Source of the DNA: Streptomyces sp. NRRL F-6492
GTDB taxonomy: Bacteria; Actinomycetota; Actinomycetes; Streptomycetales; Streptomycetaceae
Assembly: GCF_001280125.1 (NCBI RefSeq)
Contig: NZ_LGEG01000024.1
Location: forward strand, 41,480 to 105,479
Direction of reading: 5' to 3'
DNA: 64,000 nt
The notes beneath the pieces are model-generated. The model saw only the letters and a program-made list of their open reading frames with translations. It was not told where the DNA came from and ran no database searches. This document shows positions 1 through 8,728 of this stretch, piece by piece. Each line of letters starts with the position of its first letter. The first letter of the stretch is position 1. The translations under genes were made by a program, and so were the position numbers.

Positions 1-32
1 CCGCCCGCGCCGCCGCGGAGGCGACGGCATGA
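1..32 (+). CDS. C-terminal end of an upstream gene (partial)
   Basis: The first 32 bases read in frame to a TGA at 30-32, giving an Ala/Arg-rich tail (ARAAAEATA). This stop overlaps the ATG at 29 as ATGA, the usual sign of translational coupling in Streptomyces. In related genomes the gene before this phosphatase is often hemL (glutamate-1-semialdehyde aminotransferase), whose end is also Ala-rich. Only ten codons are visible, so the identity is a guess from context. Confidence 0.35.
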   Translation, partial: ARAAAEATA

Positions 33-793
33 GCGACGTGCGGACCCCGGACGGCGTGAGCGACGCGAGCGACGTGGAAGCGCTGAACGACGCCGTGAAC
101 GCGGAGAAGCCCGTGGGCGACGACGACATCACCGTCGTCCACCTGATGCGCCACGGCGAGGTGCACAACCCCGACGGCGTCCTCTACGGGCGCCGGGCCG
201 GCTACCACCTCTCCGAGCTCGGCCGGGAGATGGCGGACCGGGTCGCGGAGCACCTGGCCGGCCGGGACGTCACGTACGTCGTCGCCTCCCCGCTGGAGCG
301 GGCGCAGGAGACGGCGGCGCCGGTCGCCGCGTCGCACGGCCTGGAGCTGGCCAGTGACCCGCGTCTCATCGAGGCGGCGAACGTCTTCGAGGGCAAGACC
401 TTCGGCGTCGGCGACGGGGCGCTGCGCAAGCCGGCGAACTGGAAGCACCTGACCAACCCGTTCCAGCCGTCCTGGGGCGAGCCGTACGTCGAGCAGGTCG
501 TCCGCATGATGGGCGCGCTCGACGCGGCGAAGGACGCGGCCCGGGGTCACGAGGCGGTCTGCGTCAGCCACCAGCTGCCGATCTGGATCGTCCGCAGCTT
601 CGTGGAGAAGCGGCGGCTGTGGCACGACCCGCGGCGGCGGCAGTGCACGCTGGCGTCGCTGACCTCGTTCACGTACCGGGGCGACAGGATCGTCTCGGTG
701 GGGTACAGCGAGCCGGCCCGGGACCTGGTCCCGGCGCACCTGCTCGCGGGCGCGAAGCCGGTCAAGGGGAAGTCGAAGGCCTTCGGGGCGTAG
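29..793 (+). CDS. histidine phosphatase family protein (phosphoglycerate mutase-like)
   Basis: This 254-residue protein has the phosphohistidine signature LMRHGEV at residues 39-45, with catalytic His42, then the SPLERAQET segment and a late VSHQLPI motif typical of the acid-base end of the fold. The family transfers or removes phosphoryl groups through a phosphohistidine; the substrate cannot be read from sequence. The first 30 or so residues are acidic and probably disordered. A GGAGG lies 7 bases before the ATG, and the start overlaps the preceding stop as ATGA. It is the first gene before the cytochrome c maturation genes and is followed by a strong hairpin at 852-889, so it probably ends the upstream transcript. 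Confidence 0.85.
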   Translation: MSDVRTPDGVSDASDVEALNDAVNAEKPVGDDDITVVHLMRHGEVHNPDGVLYGRRAGYHLSELGREMADRVAEHLAGRDVTYVVASPLERAQETAAPVAASHGLELASDPRLIEAANVFEGKTFGVGDGALRKPANWKHLTNPFQPSWGEPYVEQVVRMMGALDAAKDAARGHEAVCVSHQLPIWIVRSFVEKRRLWHDPRRRQCTLASLTSFTYRGDRIVSVGYSEPARDLVPAHLLAGAKPVKGKSKAFGA

Positions 794-851
794 CTCCGTC
801 CGGAGGGTCGGGCGCGTCCGCGGGACGGCCCGGCTTGACGGGGCGGGGTCC

Positions 852-897
852 AGGGCGTTCGGATGATGTTCATGTCATCCGAACGCCCTTAAATTTT
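852..897 (+). terminator. hairpin terminator after the phosphatase gene
   Basis: The arm AGGGCGTTCGGATGA (852-866) and its exact complement at 875-889 form a 15-bp perfect stem with an 8-base loop, followed by an A/T-rich run (TTAAATTTTT). This is one of the few classical intrinsic terminators in the window. The inner part of the palindrome resembles a second box at 955-974, so it could also bind a protein. Confidence 0.75.
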
Positions 898-954
898 TGT
901 GCTATTTAACGGGAACCCCCGTGTTCCTCCCTGCATCTCACTGTTTGTCGGTTT

Positions 955-974
955 GGATGACATTCAGGTCATAC
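955..974. promoter_or_regulatory. palindromic box upstream of the lipoprotein gene
   Basis: The 20-mer GGATGACATTCAGGTCATAC is an imperfect palindrome (ATGAC/GTCAT core). It matches 16 of 20 positions of the centre of the hairpin at 861-880. It ends 22 bases before the start codon at 997, where an operator would act. This is an inference from repetition and position only. Confidence 0.3.
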
Positions 975-996
975 GTCAGCGCGAATTGGGGACGGC

Positions 997-2265
997 ATGC
1001 GCGAGATCAGCGGAATCACTCGAAGGGGGCTGCTCGGGGCGGGCGTTGGGGCCGCCGCGGCGATGGGCATCGCGGCGTGCAGCACCCCGAAACAGGACAA
1101 GGCTGGACATCCCGGGCCCAACAAGCCCGGCCAGGGCGGCGACACCACGGCGGACCCGGGCACCCCCACCCCGACCAAGGACCCCGTGCGGCTCATCGGC
1201 GACGGCTCCACCGCCGACACCGGCAAGCAGCCGCACCAGCCCGACGCCCCCGTCCCGCTCGAACCCGGCCAGACCCCGCCCCAGTTCGTGATCTTCTCCT
1301 GGGACGGCGCCGGCGAGGTCGGCAACGGGCTCTTCCCCCGCTTCCTCGAACTCGCCAGGAACCACGACGCGGCGATGACCTTCTTCCTCTCCGGGATCTA
1401 CCTCCTCCCCGAGTCGAAGAAGAACCTCTACCGCCCGCCGAACAACCGCGTCGGCGCCTCCGACATCGGCTACCTCACCGACGACCACGTCAAGGACACC
1501 CTGAAGTACGTCCGGCAGGCCTGGCTCGAAGGCCACGAGATCGGCACCCACTTCAACGGGCACTTCTGCGGCGGCTCCGGCTCCGTCGGCAACTGGACCC
1601 CGGCCCAGTGGCAGAGCGAGATCGACCAGGCCGTGAAGTTCGTCACCGAGTGGAAGACCAACAGCGGCTGGACCGAGCTCGACCCGCTCCCCTTCGACTA
1701 CTCCAAGGAACTCGTCGGCGGCCGCACCCCCTGCCTCCTCGGCCAGGACAACCTGCTGCCCACCGCCAAGCGGCTCGGCTGGCGCTACGACGCCAGCTCG
1801 CCCGGCGGCCGCCAGACCTGGCCCGACAAGCGCCAGGGGATCTGGGACCTCCCGCTCCAGGCCGTGCCCTTCCCCGGGCACTCCTTCGAAGTCCTCTCCA
1901 TGGACTACAACATGCTCGCCAACCAGTCGAAGAACAGCACGAAGGGCATGCCCTCCCGCTATCCGGGCTGGCGCAAGCAGGCGGCCGGGGCGTACCTCTC
2001 CGGCTTCACGCGCGCGTACGAGACGAATCGCGCGCCCTTCTTCATCGGCAACCACTTCGAGCAGTGGAACGGCGGCATCTACATGGACGCCGTCGAAGAG
2101 GCGCTCAAGGGAATGGCCGGAAAGAAGGACGTCCGGCTCGTCTCCTTCCGGCAGTTCACGGACTGGCTCGACGTCCAGGACCCGAAGATCCTCGCGAAGC
2201 TGCGCGGCCTGGGCGTCGGAGAGAAGCCCGCCGGCGGCTGGAACGCCTTTCTCAAGGCCGCCTGA
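997..2265 (+). CDS. Tat-exported lipoprotein with a polysaccharide deacetylase-like fold
   Basis: The 422-residue product begins with a twin-arginine signal (RR at 9-10) and a lipobox ending in Cys28, so it should be exported folded and lipid-anchored. After a Pro/Thr-rich linker, residues near 95-110 read FVIFSWDGAGEVG, equivalent to the NodB motif 1 region. GHEIGTHFNGH supplies the H-x3-H metal pair (His185, His189). The usual TFDDG is altered to FSWDG, so activity on acetylated cell-wall sugars is likely but unproven. It is preceded by a 200-base leader with two palindromic boxes. The following gene has its own leader, so this is probably a separate transcript from the ccs operon. Confidence 0.75.
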   Translation: MREISGITRRGLLGAGVGAAAAMGIAACSTPKQDKAGHPGPNKPGQGGDTTADPGTPTPTKDPVRLIGDGSTADTGKQPHQPDAPVPLEPGQTPPQFVIFSWDGAGEVGNGLFPRFLELARNHDAAMTFFLSGIYLLPESKKNLYRPPNNRVGASDIGYLTDDHVKDTLKYVRQAWLEGHEIGTHFNGHFCGGSGSVGNWTPAQWQSEIDQAVKFVTEWKTNSGWTELDPLPFDYSKELVGGRTPCLLGQDNLLPTAKRLGWRYDASSPGGRQTWPDKRQGIWDLPLQAVPFPGHSFEVLSMDYNMLANQSKNSTKGMPSRYPGWRKQAAGAYLSGFTRAYETNRAPFFIGNHFEQWNGGIYMDAVEEALKGMAGKKDVRLVSFRQFTDWLDVQDPKILAKLRGLGVGEKPAGGWNAFLKAA

Positions 2266-2366
2266 TCATTCTCGGGCGTCTCCCCTTAGCCATCCTTGAC
2301 AAGGTGCTTTACGGGCACGTAGGGGGGTGCCCAAGATCCCCCAAACGCCCATGCGAAACTTTTCAC

Positions 2367-2969
2367 ATGAGCCTTAGCCGTGCCCCTCGACGCACCCTGT
2401 TCGCCGTCGGAGTGCTGACCGCCGCCCTCGCGCTCTCGGCCTGCGGCGGCGACGGCGGCGGCACGTCCGGTGGCGGCGGCACCAACTTCGTCAACACCAA
2501 GGGCGGCATCTCCACCGCCCCCAGGGGCGAGCGCGCGACCCCGGGCAAGCTCGCCGGCGAGACCCTCGAAGGCGAGCGGCTCGACGTCGCCGACCTCAAG
2601 GGCAAGGTCGTCGTCCTCAACGCCTGGGGCTCCTGGTGCGGCCCCTGCCGCGCCGAGGCCTCCCACTTCGCCAAGGTCGCCAACGACCTCAAGGGCCAGG
2701 ACGTCGCCTTCGTCGGCCTCAACACCCGCGACTCCAACAAGCAGCAGGCGCTCACCTTCGAAGAGGACTACGAGGTCCCCTACCCGAGCCTCTACGACCC
2801 CGCCGGCAAGCTGATCCTCTTCGGCTTCCCCAAGGGCACCCTCAGCCTCCAGGGCATCCCCTCCACCGTCGTCCTCGACAAGGAGGGCAAGATCGCCGCC
2901 CGCGCCCTCATGGCCCTCGACGAGAAGAAGCTCCGCTCGATGATCGACCCGCTCCTCCAGGAGAAGTGA
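2367..2969 (+). CDS. thioredoxin-fold lipoprotein of cytochrome c maturation (ResA/TlpA-like)
   Basis: The 200-residue protein has a lipoprotein signal (LSAC, Cys26) and a TlpA-type thioredoxin domain with the redox motif WCGPC (Cys91, Cys94). In System II maturation this extracytoplasmic thiol-disulfide protein reduces apocytochrome c haem-binding cysteines. It is fed electrons by CcdA, which is the next gene 4 bases downstream. The ATG at 2367 is chosen because the signal peptide begins there; the frame stays open far upstream without coding character. A TTGACA hexamer at 2296-2301 and a GGGCAC/GTGCCC inverted repeat (2313-2332) lie in the leader. Confidence 0.88.
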   Translation: MSLSRAPRRTLFAVGVLTAALALSACGGDGGGTSGGGGTNFVNTKGGISTAPRGERATPGKLAGETLEGERLDVADLKGKVVVLNAWGSWCGPCRAEASHFAKVANDLKGQDVAFVGLNTRDSNKQQALTFEEDYEVPYPSLYDPAGKLILFGFPKGTLSLQGIPSTVVLDKEGKIAARALMALDEKKLRSMIDPLLQEK

Positions 2970-2973
2970 GCCG

Positions 2974-3711
2974 GTGAACGAGACGGTCACCAGCGGAGCC
3001 CTGCTGCTCGCCCTGCCCCTCGCGGTGCTCGGCGGGCTCGTCTCCTTCTTCTCCCCGTGCGTCCTGCCGCTCGTCCCCGGCTACCTCAGCTACGTGACCG
3101 GGGTCACCGGCACCGACCTCGCCGACAGCCGGCGCGGCCGGATGACCGCCGGCGCCGTCCTCTTCGTCCTCGGCTTCACCGCCGTGTTCGTCTCCGGCGG
3201 CGCCCTCTTCGGCTACTTCGGCTCCACCCTCCAGGAGTACCGCGAGACGCTCACCACGGTCCTCGGCGTGCTCATGGTCCTCATGGGCGTCTTCTTCCTC
3301 GGCCTGATGCCCTGGTTCACCCAGCGCGAGTTCCGCTTCCACCGGAAGCCCGTCGCCGGCCTGGTCGGCGCCCCGCTGCTCGGCGCCCTCTTCGGCATCG
3401 GCTGGACCCCCTGCATCGGCCCCACGCTCGCCTCCGTCAACGCGCTCGCCCTGGAGCAGGCCAGCGCCGGGCGCGGCGCGATACTCGCCTTCGCGTACTG
3501 CCTCGGTCTCGGCGTACCGTTCGTGCTCGCCGCCGTCGCCTTCCGCAAGGCGCTGGGGGCGTTCGGCTGGGTCAAGAGGCACTACACCTGGGTCATGCGG
3601 ATCGGCGGCGGCATGATGATCGTCACCGGCGTCCTGCTCCTCACGGGGGCGTGGGACAGCATGGTCGCCACGATGCAGGGCTGGTCCAACGGTTTCACGG
3701 TGGGGATCTGA
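2974..3711 (+). CDS. ccdA: CcdA, cytochrome c biogenesis transmembrane protein
   Basis: This 245-residue polytopic membrane protein has two conserved cysteines, in SPCVLPL (Cys29) and WTPCIGP (Cys147). They form the transmembrane dithiol that carries electrons from cytoplasmic thioredoxin to the extracytoplasmic TlpA/ResA protein. About six hydrophobic segments are visible, the usual size for the short CcdA/DsbD-beta family. It starts with GTG 4 bases after the thioredoxin stop and ends 5 bases before the resB start, so it is the second cistron of a tightly packed operon. Confidence 0.92.
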   Translation: MNETVTSGALLLALPLAVLGGLVSFFSPCVLPLVPGYLSYVTGVTGTDLADSRRGRMTAGAVLFVLGFTAVFVSGGALFGYFGSTLQEYRETLTTVLGVLMVLMGVFFLGLMPWFTQREFRFHRKPVAGLVGAPLLGALFGIGWTPCIGPTLASVNALALEQASAGRGAILAFAYCLGLGVPFVLAAVAFRKALGAFGWVKRHYTWVMRIGGGMMIVTGVLLLTGAWDSMVATMQGWSNGFTVGI

Positions 3712-3716
3712 GTTCC

Positions 3717-5489
3717 ATGAGCAAGACCGACACGACGGAAAGCGCCGCGGCCGACGAGGCGTCCGGCGCCGCACTGTCGACCGCCCCCAGGGAGGACCGC
3801 GAGGACACCGCCACCGGCGGTCCCGTCCTCGGGGTCGTCGGCTGGATCCGCTGGTTCTGGCGGCAGCTGACCTCCATGCGGGTCGCGCTGATCCTCCTCT
3901 TCCTGCTCTCCCTCGGCGCCGTGCCCGGCTCCCTCGTCCCGCAGACCAGCGCGGACGAGATGAAGGTGCAGGCCTTCAAGGACGCCCACCCGGCCCTCAC
4001 GCCGCTCTACGAGAAGCTCCAGTTCTTCGACGTCTACAGCTCGGTGTGGTTCTCCGCGATCTACATCCTGCTGTTCGTCTCCCTCATCGGCTGCATCGTC
4101 CCGCGCAGCCGGCAGTTCGTCGGCCAGCTCCGCGGCCGCCCGCCGGGCGCCCCCCGCCGCCTCGACCGGCTCCCCGCGTACACCACCTGGCGCACCGCGG
4201 CCGGGCCCGAGGAGGCCCGGGAGGCCGCGCTCGCCCTCCTGAAGAAGCGCCGCTTCCGCGCCCACCGGGCCGGAGACGCGGTCGCCGCCGAGAAGGGCTA
4301 CCTGCGCGAGGCCGGGAACCTGGCCTTCCACGTCGCCCTGATCGTGATGCTCGTCGCCTTCGCCTGGGGCCAGCTCTTCAAGTCCGAGGGCGGCAAGCTG
4401 ATCGTCGAGGGCGACGGCTTCTCCAACACGCTCACGCAGTACGACGACTTCAAGTCCGGCTCCCAGTTCGGCACCGACGAGCTGGAGCCGTTCAGCTTCA
4501 AGCTGGACTCCTTCACCGGCACGTACGAGAAGGGCGGGCCGCAGCGCGGCACCCCCCGCACCTTCGAGGCGGCCGTCACCTACTCGCGGGGCGGGGCGGA
4601 CCGCAAGGCGGTCATCCGGGTCAACGAGCCGCTGAAGGTGGGCGACTCCAAGGTCTATCTGATCGCCCACGGCTACGCGCCCGTCGTCACCGTCAAGGAC
4701 GGGCGCGGCAGGACCGTCTTCCACGGCGCCGTGCCCCTGCTCCCGATCGACAACAACATCACGTCGACCGGCGCGATCAAGGTCATGGACGGCTACCGCG
4801 ACAAGAACGGCAAGAAGGAGCAGCTGGGCTTCCAGGCCTTCTTCGTGCCGACCTTCGCGGGCGCCGGCCAGGGCACGATGTTCTCGCAGTTCCCGGCGCT
4901 CGACTTCCCCGTCATGGCGCTCACCGGCTTCCACGGCGACCTGCGCGTGAACTCCGGCCTCCCGCAGAACGTGTACCAGCTCGACAAGTCCAAGATGACC
5001 CAGTTCAAGGACGCGTCCGGCAACAAGCTCGCCCAGCGCCTGCTGCCCGGCGAGACCATGACGCTCCCCGGCGGCGCCGGCTCGATCACCTTCGAGAAGG
5101 ACGTCAAGGAGTGGGCGAGCTTCCAGGTCTCGCAGCAGCCGGGGAACGGGCTCGCCCTCGCGGGCGCGATCGCCGCGATCGCCGGTCTGACCGGTTCGCT
5201 CTTCATCCAGCGGCGCCGGATCTGGGTCCGGGCCGTCCGGGGCGAGGACGGCGTCACCGTCGTCGAGATGGCCGGTCTCGGCCGCAGCGAGTCCGCGAAG
5301 CTCCCCGAGGAGCTGGCCGACCTCGCGGTCGCGCTCACGGCCCAGGCCCCGCCCACCGCGGAGACTCCGCGAGCCGATCCGGAGGCCGTACCGGAAACCG
5401 CCGTACCGGAAACCGCCGTACCGGACACCACGGAACCGGCGGACGCACCCGCGGAAGACCCCGCCCCTTCTGGAGAGGCTGACAAGTGA
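3717..5489 (+). CDS. resB: ResB, cytochrome c synthetase subunit (CcsB/Ccs1 type)
   Basis: The 590-residue protein begins with a polar N-terminus and then three closely spaced membrane segments (RVALILLFLLSLGAVPGS and two more), a large extracytoplasmic domain, and a final membrane helix near residue 480. This is the topology of ResB/Ccs1, which with CcsA attaches haem to apocytochrome c. The C-terminal tail is a low-complexity Pro/Glu/Thr segment with the 15-bp repeat encoding AVPET twice. The ATG at 3717 follows the ccdA stop by 5 bases; the stop overlaps the next GTG. Confidence 0.92.
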   Translation: MSKTDTTESAAADEASGAALSTAPREDREDTATGGPVLGVVGWIRWFWRQLTSMRVALILLFLLSLGAVPGSLVPQTSADEMKVQAFKDAHPALTPLYEKLQFFDVYSSVWFSAIYILLFVSLIGCIVPRSRQFVGQLRGRPPGAPRRLDRLPAYTTWRTAAGPEEAREAALALLKKRRFRAHRAGDAVAAEKGYLREAGNLAFHVALIVMLVAFAWGQLFKSEGGKLIVEGDGFSNTLTQYDDFKSGSQFGTDELEPFSFKLDSFTGTYEKGGPQRGTPRTFEAAVTYSRGGADRKAVIRVNEPLKVGDSKVYLIAHGYAPVVTVKDGRGRTVFHGAVPLLPIDNNITSTGAIKVMDGYRDKNGKKEQLGFQAFFVPTFAGAGQGTMFSQFPALDFPVMALTGFHGDLRVNSGLPQNVYQLDKSKMTQFKDASGNKLAQRLLPGETMTLPGGAGSITFEKDVKEWASFQVSQQPGNGLALAGAIAAIAGLTGSLFIQRRRIWVRAVRGEDGVTVVEMAGLGRSESAKLPEELADLAVALTAQAPPTAETPRADPEAVPETAVPETAVPDTTEPADAPAEDPAPSGEADK

Positions 5490-6568
5490 TCCTCGCCGCC
5501 ACGACCGACGAGAGCCTGGCGCGGATGAGCGACCTGCTCGTCTACTCCTCGATGGCCGTCTACACCCTGGCCTTCTTCGCCCACATCGCCGAGTGGGTCC
5601 TCGGCAGCCGCAGCAAGGTCGGCCGCACCGCGGCCGCCCTCACCCCGCGGACCGCGGCCGCCACCGCCGCCGTGACCGTGCGGGTCGAGCAGGCCGGCTC
5701 CACCGCCGTGCTCGACAAGCCGAAGGTCGTCACCCGGGCCGCGGCCGGCACCCGCGACGTGCCGGACGGCCCCGGCGCGGCCGGCGGCACGGTCAAGGGC
5801 GACCTGTACGGCCGGATCGCCGTCTCGCTCACCGTCCTCGCCTTCCTGGTCGAGGCGTCGGGCGTGGTCACCCGGGCGCTCTCCGTGCAGCGGGCCCCCT
5901 GGGGCAACATGTACGAGTTCTCCACCACCTTCTCCACGGTGGCGGTCGGCGCGTACCTCGGCTTCCTCCTCGCCAAGAAGAACGTGCGCTGGATCGGCCT
6001 GCCGCTGGTCACCACCGTCCTGCTGGACCTGGGCCTGGCCACCACCTGGCTGAAGACCCCCAGCGACCAGCTGGTGCCCGCGCTCGACTCGTACTGGCTG
6101 TGGATCCACGTCTCCACCGCGATCTTCTGCGGCGCGGTCTTCTACCTCGGCGCGGTCGCCACCCTGCTGTACCTCTTCCGCGACTCGTACGAGAACAAGC
6201 TCGCGACCGGCGGCAATCCCGGCGCCTTCGCCCGTTCGGTCCTGGAGCGGCTGCCCGCCGCCGCCTCGCTCGACAAGTTCTCCTACCGGGTGAACGCGGC
6301 GGTCTTCCCGCTGTGGACCTTCACGATCATCGCGGGCGCGATCTGGGCCGGCGACGCGTGGGGCCGCTACTGGGGCTGGGACGCCAAGGAGGTCTGGTCC
6401 TTCATCACGTGGGTCGGCTACGCCGCGTATCTGCACGCGCGCGCGACGGCCGGCTGGAAGGGCCGCAAGGCCGCGTACATCGCGCTCATCGCCTTTGGCT
6501 GTTTCCTCTTCAACTACTACGGCGTGAACATCTTCGTGAGCAGCAAGCACTCGTACTCCGGCGTCTGA
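5486..6568 (+). CDS. ccsB: CcsB/CcsA-type cytochrome c assembly protein (haem channel)
   Basis: The 360-residue membrane protein carries the WWD haem-handling signature WGRYWGWDAKEVW at about residues 288-300. It has conserved periplasmic-side histidines typical of CcsA/ResC. Together with ResB it forms the System II synthetase that moves haem out and ligates it to CXXCH. The N-terminal half contains an Ala/Thr/Val-rich insert of about 80 residues between the first two helices, common in Actinobacteria. The GTG start overlaps the resB stop (GTGA), so the two subunits are translationally coupled. Confidence 0.92.
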   Translation: MILAATTDESLARMSDLLVYSSMAVYTLAFFAHIAEWVLGSRSKVGRTAAALTPRTAAATAAVTVRVEQAGSTAVLDKPKVVTRAAAGTRDVPDGPGAAGGTVKGDLYGRIAVSLTVLAFLVEASGVVTRALSVQRAPWGNMYEFSTTFSTVAVGAYLGFLLAKKNVRWIGLPLVTTVLLDLGLATTWLKTPSDQLVPALDSYWLWIHVSTAIFCGAVFYLGAVATLLYLFRDSYENKLATGGNPGAFARSVLERLPAAASLDKFSYRVNAAVFPLWTFTIIAGAIWAGDAWGRYWGWDAKEVWSFITWVGYAAYLHARATAGWKGRKAAYIALIAFGCFLFNYYGVNIFVSSKHSYSGV

Positions 6569-6615
6569 CCCCGCCGCACTGGCACCGCTCCCGCCCCTGG
6601 GCGACGCTGGGAACC

Positions 6616-7155
6616 ATGAGCGAGATACCCCGGGGCAGGAGCGAGACCCACGACGGCGACGCGCACCTGCTGCGGTTCACCGTCGAGCTGCCGCACCCGC
6701 CGTCCGAGGTCTGGACGGCGGTCACCACCCCCGAGGGCCTGGCGCGCTGGCTGTGCGCGGCGGACCCGCTGGAGCCCCGGCTCGGCGGCCGGGTCGTCCT
6801 CCACCGGCTGACCAGCGGCGACACCGAGGACCCGGGGCTCGTGACCGCCTGGGACCCGGAGAGCGTGGCCGAGTACACGGTCGATCCGACGCACGGCCGG
6901 ATCCGGTTCCACCTGGAGCCGGGCCCGGAACCCGGCGGCGACGGGTCGACCGTGCTGCGTTTCACCAACGAGCTGCGGGGCCCGCCGGAGCACCGCCTCG
7001 ACCGGCTCGCCGCCTGGCACGACCACTTCGAGTGGCTCGTCCGCGCCCTGGACGGCCACCCCGCCGACTGGCGGCGGCGGACGTCCGAGCGCTGGCTGCA
7101 CCTGCGGGAGCTGTACGAGCGGGACGCGGCGCGCTGGCCGAAGTGGGAGCCGTAG
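6616..7155 (+). CDS. SRPBCC (START/Bet v 1-like, AHSA1-type) domain protein
   Basis: The 179-residue protein shows an AHSA1/SRPBCC pattern: LLRFTVELPHPPSEVWTAV near the N-terminus, GLARWL, then alternating strands and a C-terminal helix with WHDHFEWLV. Such domains form a hydrophobic ligand cavity. The ligand is not predictable; members include polyketide aromatases, Aha1-like proteins and toxin-like pairs. It starts 47 bases after ccsB and could be read through from that operon, but its function looks unrelated. Confidence 0.75.
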   Translation: MSEIPRGRSETHDGDAHLLRFTVELPHPPSEVWTAVTTPEGLARWLCAADPLEPRLGGRVVLHRLTSGDTEDPGLVTAWDPESVAEYTVDPTHGRIRFHLEPGPEPGGDGSTVLRFTNELRGPPEHRLDRLAAWHDHFEWLVRALDGHPADWRRRTSERWLHLRELYERDAARWPKWEP

Positions 7156-7170
7156 ACCCTTCCCGTACGG

Positions 7171-8724
7171 TCACCCCCGCTTCGGCGGCAGGCACGGCGC
7201 CGCCGGCGGGCGCCCCTCCGGCCAGGCGATCTGCACGAAGCGCTGCGAGCCGTCCGGGGCCAGCTCCACGATCGGGACGGCCTTGTTGTACGGGTTGCCG
7301 TAGTTGTCCAGGCAGATCCAGCCGCTCGCCCCCTCCACCCGCAGCGAGCCCTTCACCTGCGGCCACTGGGTGGCCACGTCCGCCGCCGCCGGGTGGCGGG
7401 CCCCCTGCGGGGTGGCCTGGCGGATCGCGTGGACGGCCGTCGCCATCGCGTCGTACGCGACGATCGCCTGTCCGTCCGCGAGCGCCGGCGGCTCCTCCGC
7501 GCCCCGGGTGACGTCGCCCAGGAAGGTCGCGTACGCCTGGGCGGAACCGCCCGTCGCCGGGACCTTCCGCCCCTCCGCAGGCACCCAGGCGTCCGGGTGG
7601 GCGAGCGCCGCGTACCGCACGGTCAGCTTCGACTTCAGCGCCTTCCGGTCCAGCTTCGCGTCCGCGCCCAGGTACGAGCCCTCGTCGCCGGTCAGGACGG
7701 TGAAGGCCCGGTGGGCGCAGCCGCGCGCGCCCAGCGCGTTGATGAACTGGCGCAGCTGGGTGTGGCGGCCCGCGAAGAAGACGGTCTCGGCGCGGGTGTC
7801 GCAGATCAGGTGGGTGATCTGGCGGAAGGTGTTGGCGGTGGTGCCCTCCTCGTTGGCGTCGGCGGGCGAGGTGAACAGCTCGGGGTCGTGCGGGGCGCCC
7901 TTGAGGGTGGCGGCGAAGGCGGCCTTCAGGGTGTCCGTGTAGTGGTCGCCGCCGCGGGTGTCCTGGACGAGGAGCGCCTTGGCGGCGTCCACCTTCCCGA
8001 AGTGGGCCAGGGCCCGGGCCTCGTCGCCGTTGGTGGGCGAGACGCGGGCGAGGCCGGGGTAGCGGTCGTTCCCGGGGGCGTTGGCGATGTCGTCGGCGGT
8101 GATGGTGGTGCCGACGACGGCGATCCCGGCCCCGGTCAGCGCGGTCACCGCCTCCCGCACCTCGGTGGAGGAGGTGGCGACGCCGGAGACGGCCCGGAGC
8201 CGGTCGGCGGAGTCCTTCATGGTGATCAGCCGGTCGACGACGGGACGCCAGTGGGCGTTGCCCTTGCCGGTGTTGGCGAGGACGAGCCGGATCTTGGGCA
8301 GCTCCTCGTTGGACTCGTGGTTGGCGCGGTACTGGTAGGCGTGGGCGCCCCGCAGCTCGTTCAGCACCTTGAGCCGCATGCCGCCGTCGGTGGAGGTCAG
8401 CGGCAGCAGCAGGGCGACGGTGACGTGGTCGTCGGGCTTGAGGGTGGCGTTCTCGGCGCCGATGGCGCCGGCGATCCCGCCCAGTTCGCCGATGCCGAAG
8501 TCGTGGCCGTCGCCGTTGACGCCGACGCACTCCCCGCTGCCGGCCGGGCGCTCGACGCCCGCCGCGCAGGAACGGTCCTCCGGGGTGGTGAGGCGGACGA
8601 CGCCGTACCCGCCGAGGCCGAGGACGACGGCGGCCGTGACGAGGGAGGCGACGAGCTTCTGGCGGGGGGTGCGGACGCGGCGGCGGAGCCGGTCGAACGG
8701 GCGGGGGGTCGGGCGGTCGGGCAT
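7171..8724 (-). CDS. membrane-anchored periplasmic-binding-protein-like receptor (type 1 fold)
   Basis: The 517-residue protein has a basic N-terminus, one transmembrane segment at about residues 24-42, and a large extracytoplasmic region. That region resembles branched-chain amino acid binding proteins (VTVALLLPLTST, IAVVGTTITADDIAN, VFFAGRHTQLRQFINAL). There is no lipobox and no permease or ATPase of an ABC transporter nearby. Instead it follows an NTPase gene by 4 bases, so the pair is one operon. I infer a sensor rather than a transporter. The ATG at 8724 is chosen because it directly precedes the basic/TM anchor. Confidence 0.75.
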   Translation of the reverse strand: MPDRPTPRPFDRLRRRVRTPRQKLVASLVTAAVVLGLGGYGVVRLTTPEDRSCAAGVERPAGSGECVGVNGDGHDFGIGELGGIAGAIGAENATLKPDDHVTVALLLPLTSTDGGMRLKVLNELRGAHAYQYRANHESNEELPKIRLVLANTGKGNAHWRPVVDRLITMKDSADRLRAVSGVATSSTEVREAVTALTGAGIAVVGTTITADDIANAPGNDRYPGLARVSPTNGDEARALAHFGKVDAAKALLVQDTRGGDHYTDTLKAAFAATLKGAPHDPELFTSPADANEEGTTANTFRQITHLICDTRAETVFFAGRHTQLRQFINALGARGCAHRAFTVLTGDEGSYLGADAKLDRKALKSKLTVRYAALAHPDAWVPAEGRKVPATGGSAQAYATFLGDVTRGAEEPPALADGQAIVAYDAMATAVHAIRQATPQGARHPAAADVATQWPQVKGSLRVEGASGWICLDNYGNPYNKAVPIVELAPDGSQRFVQIAWPEGRPPAAPCLPPKRG

Positions 8725-8728
8725 GGCG

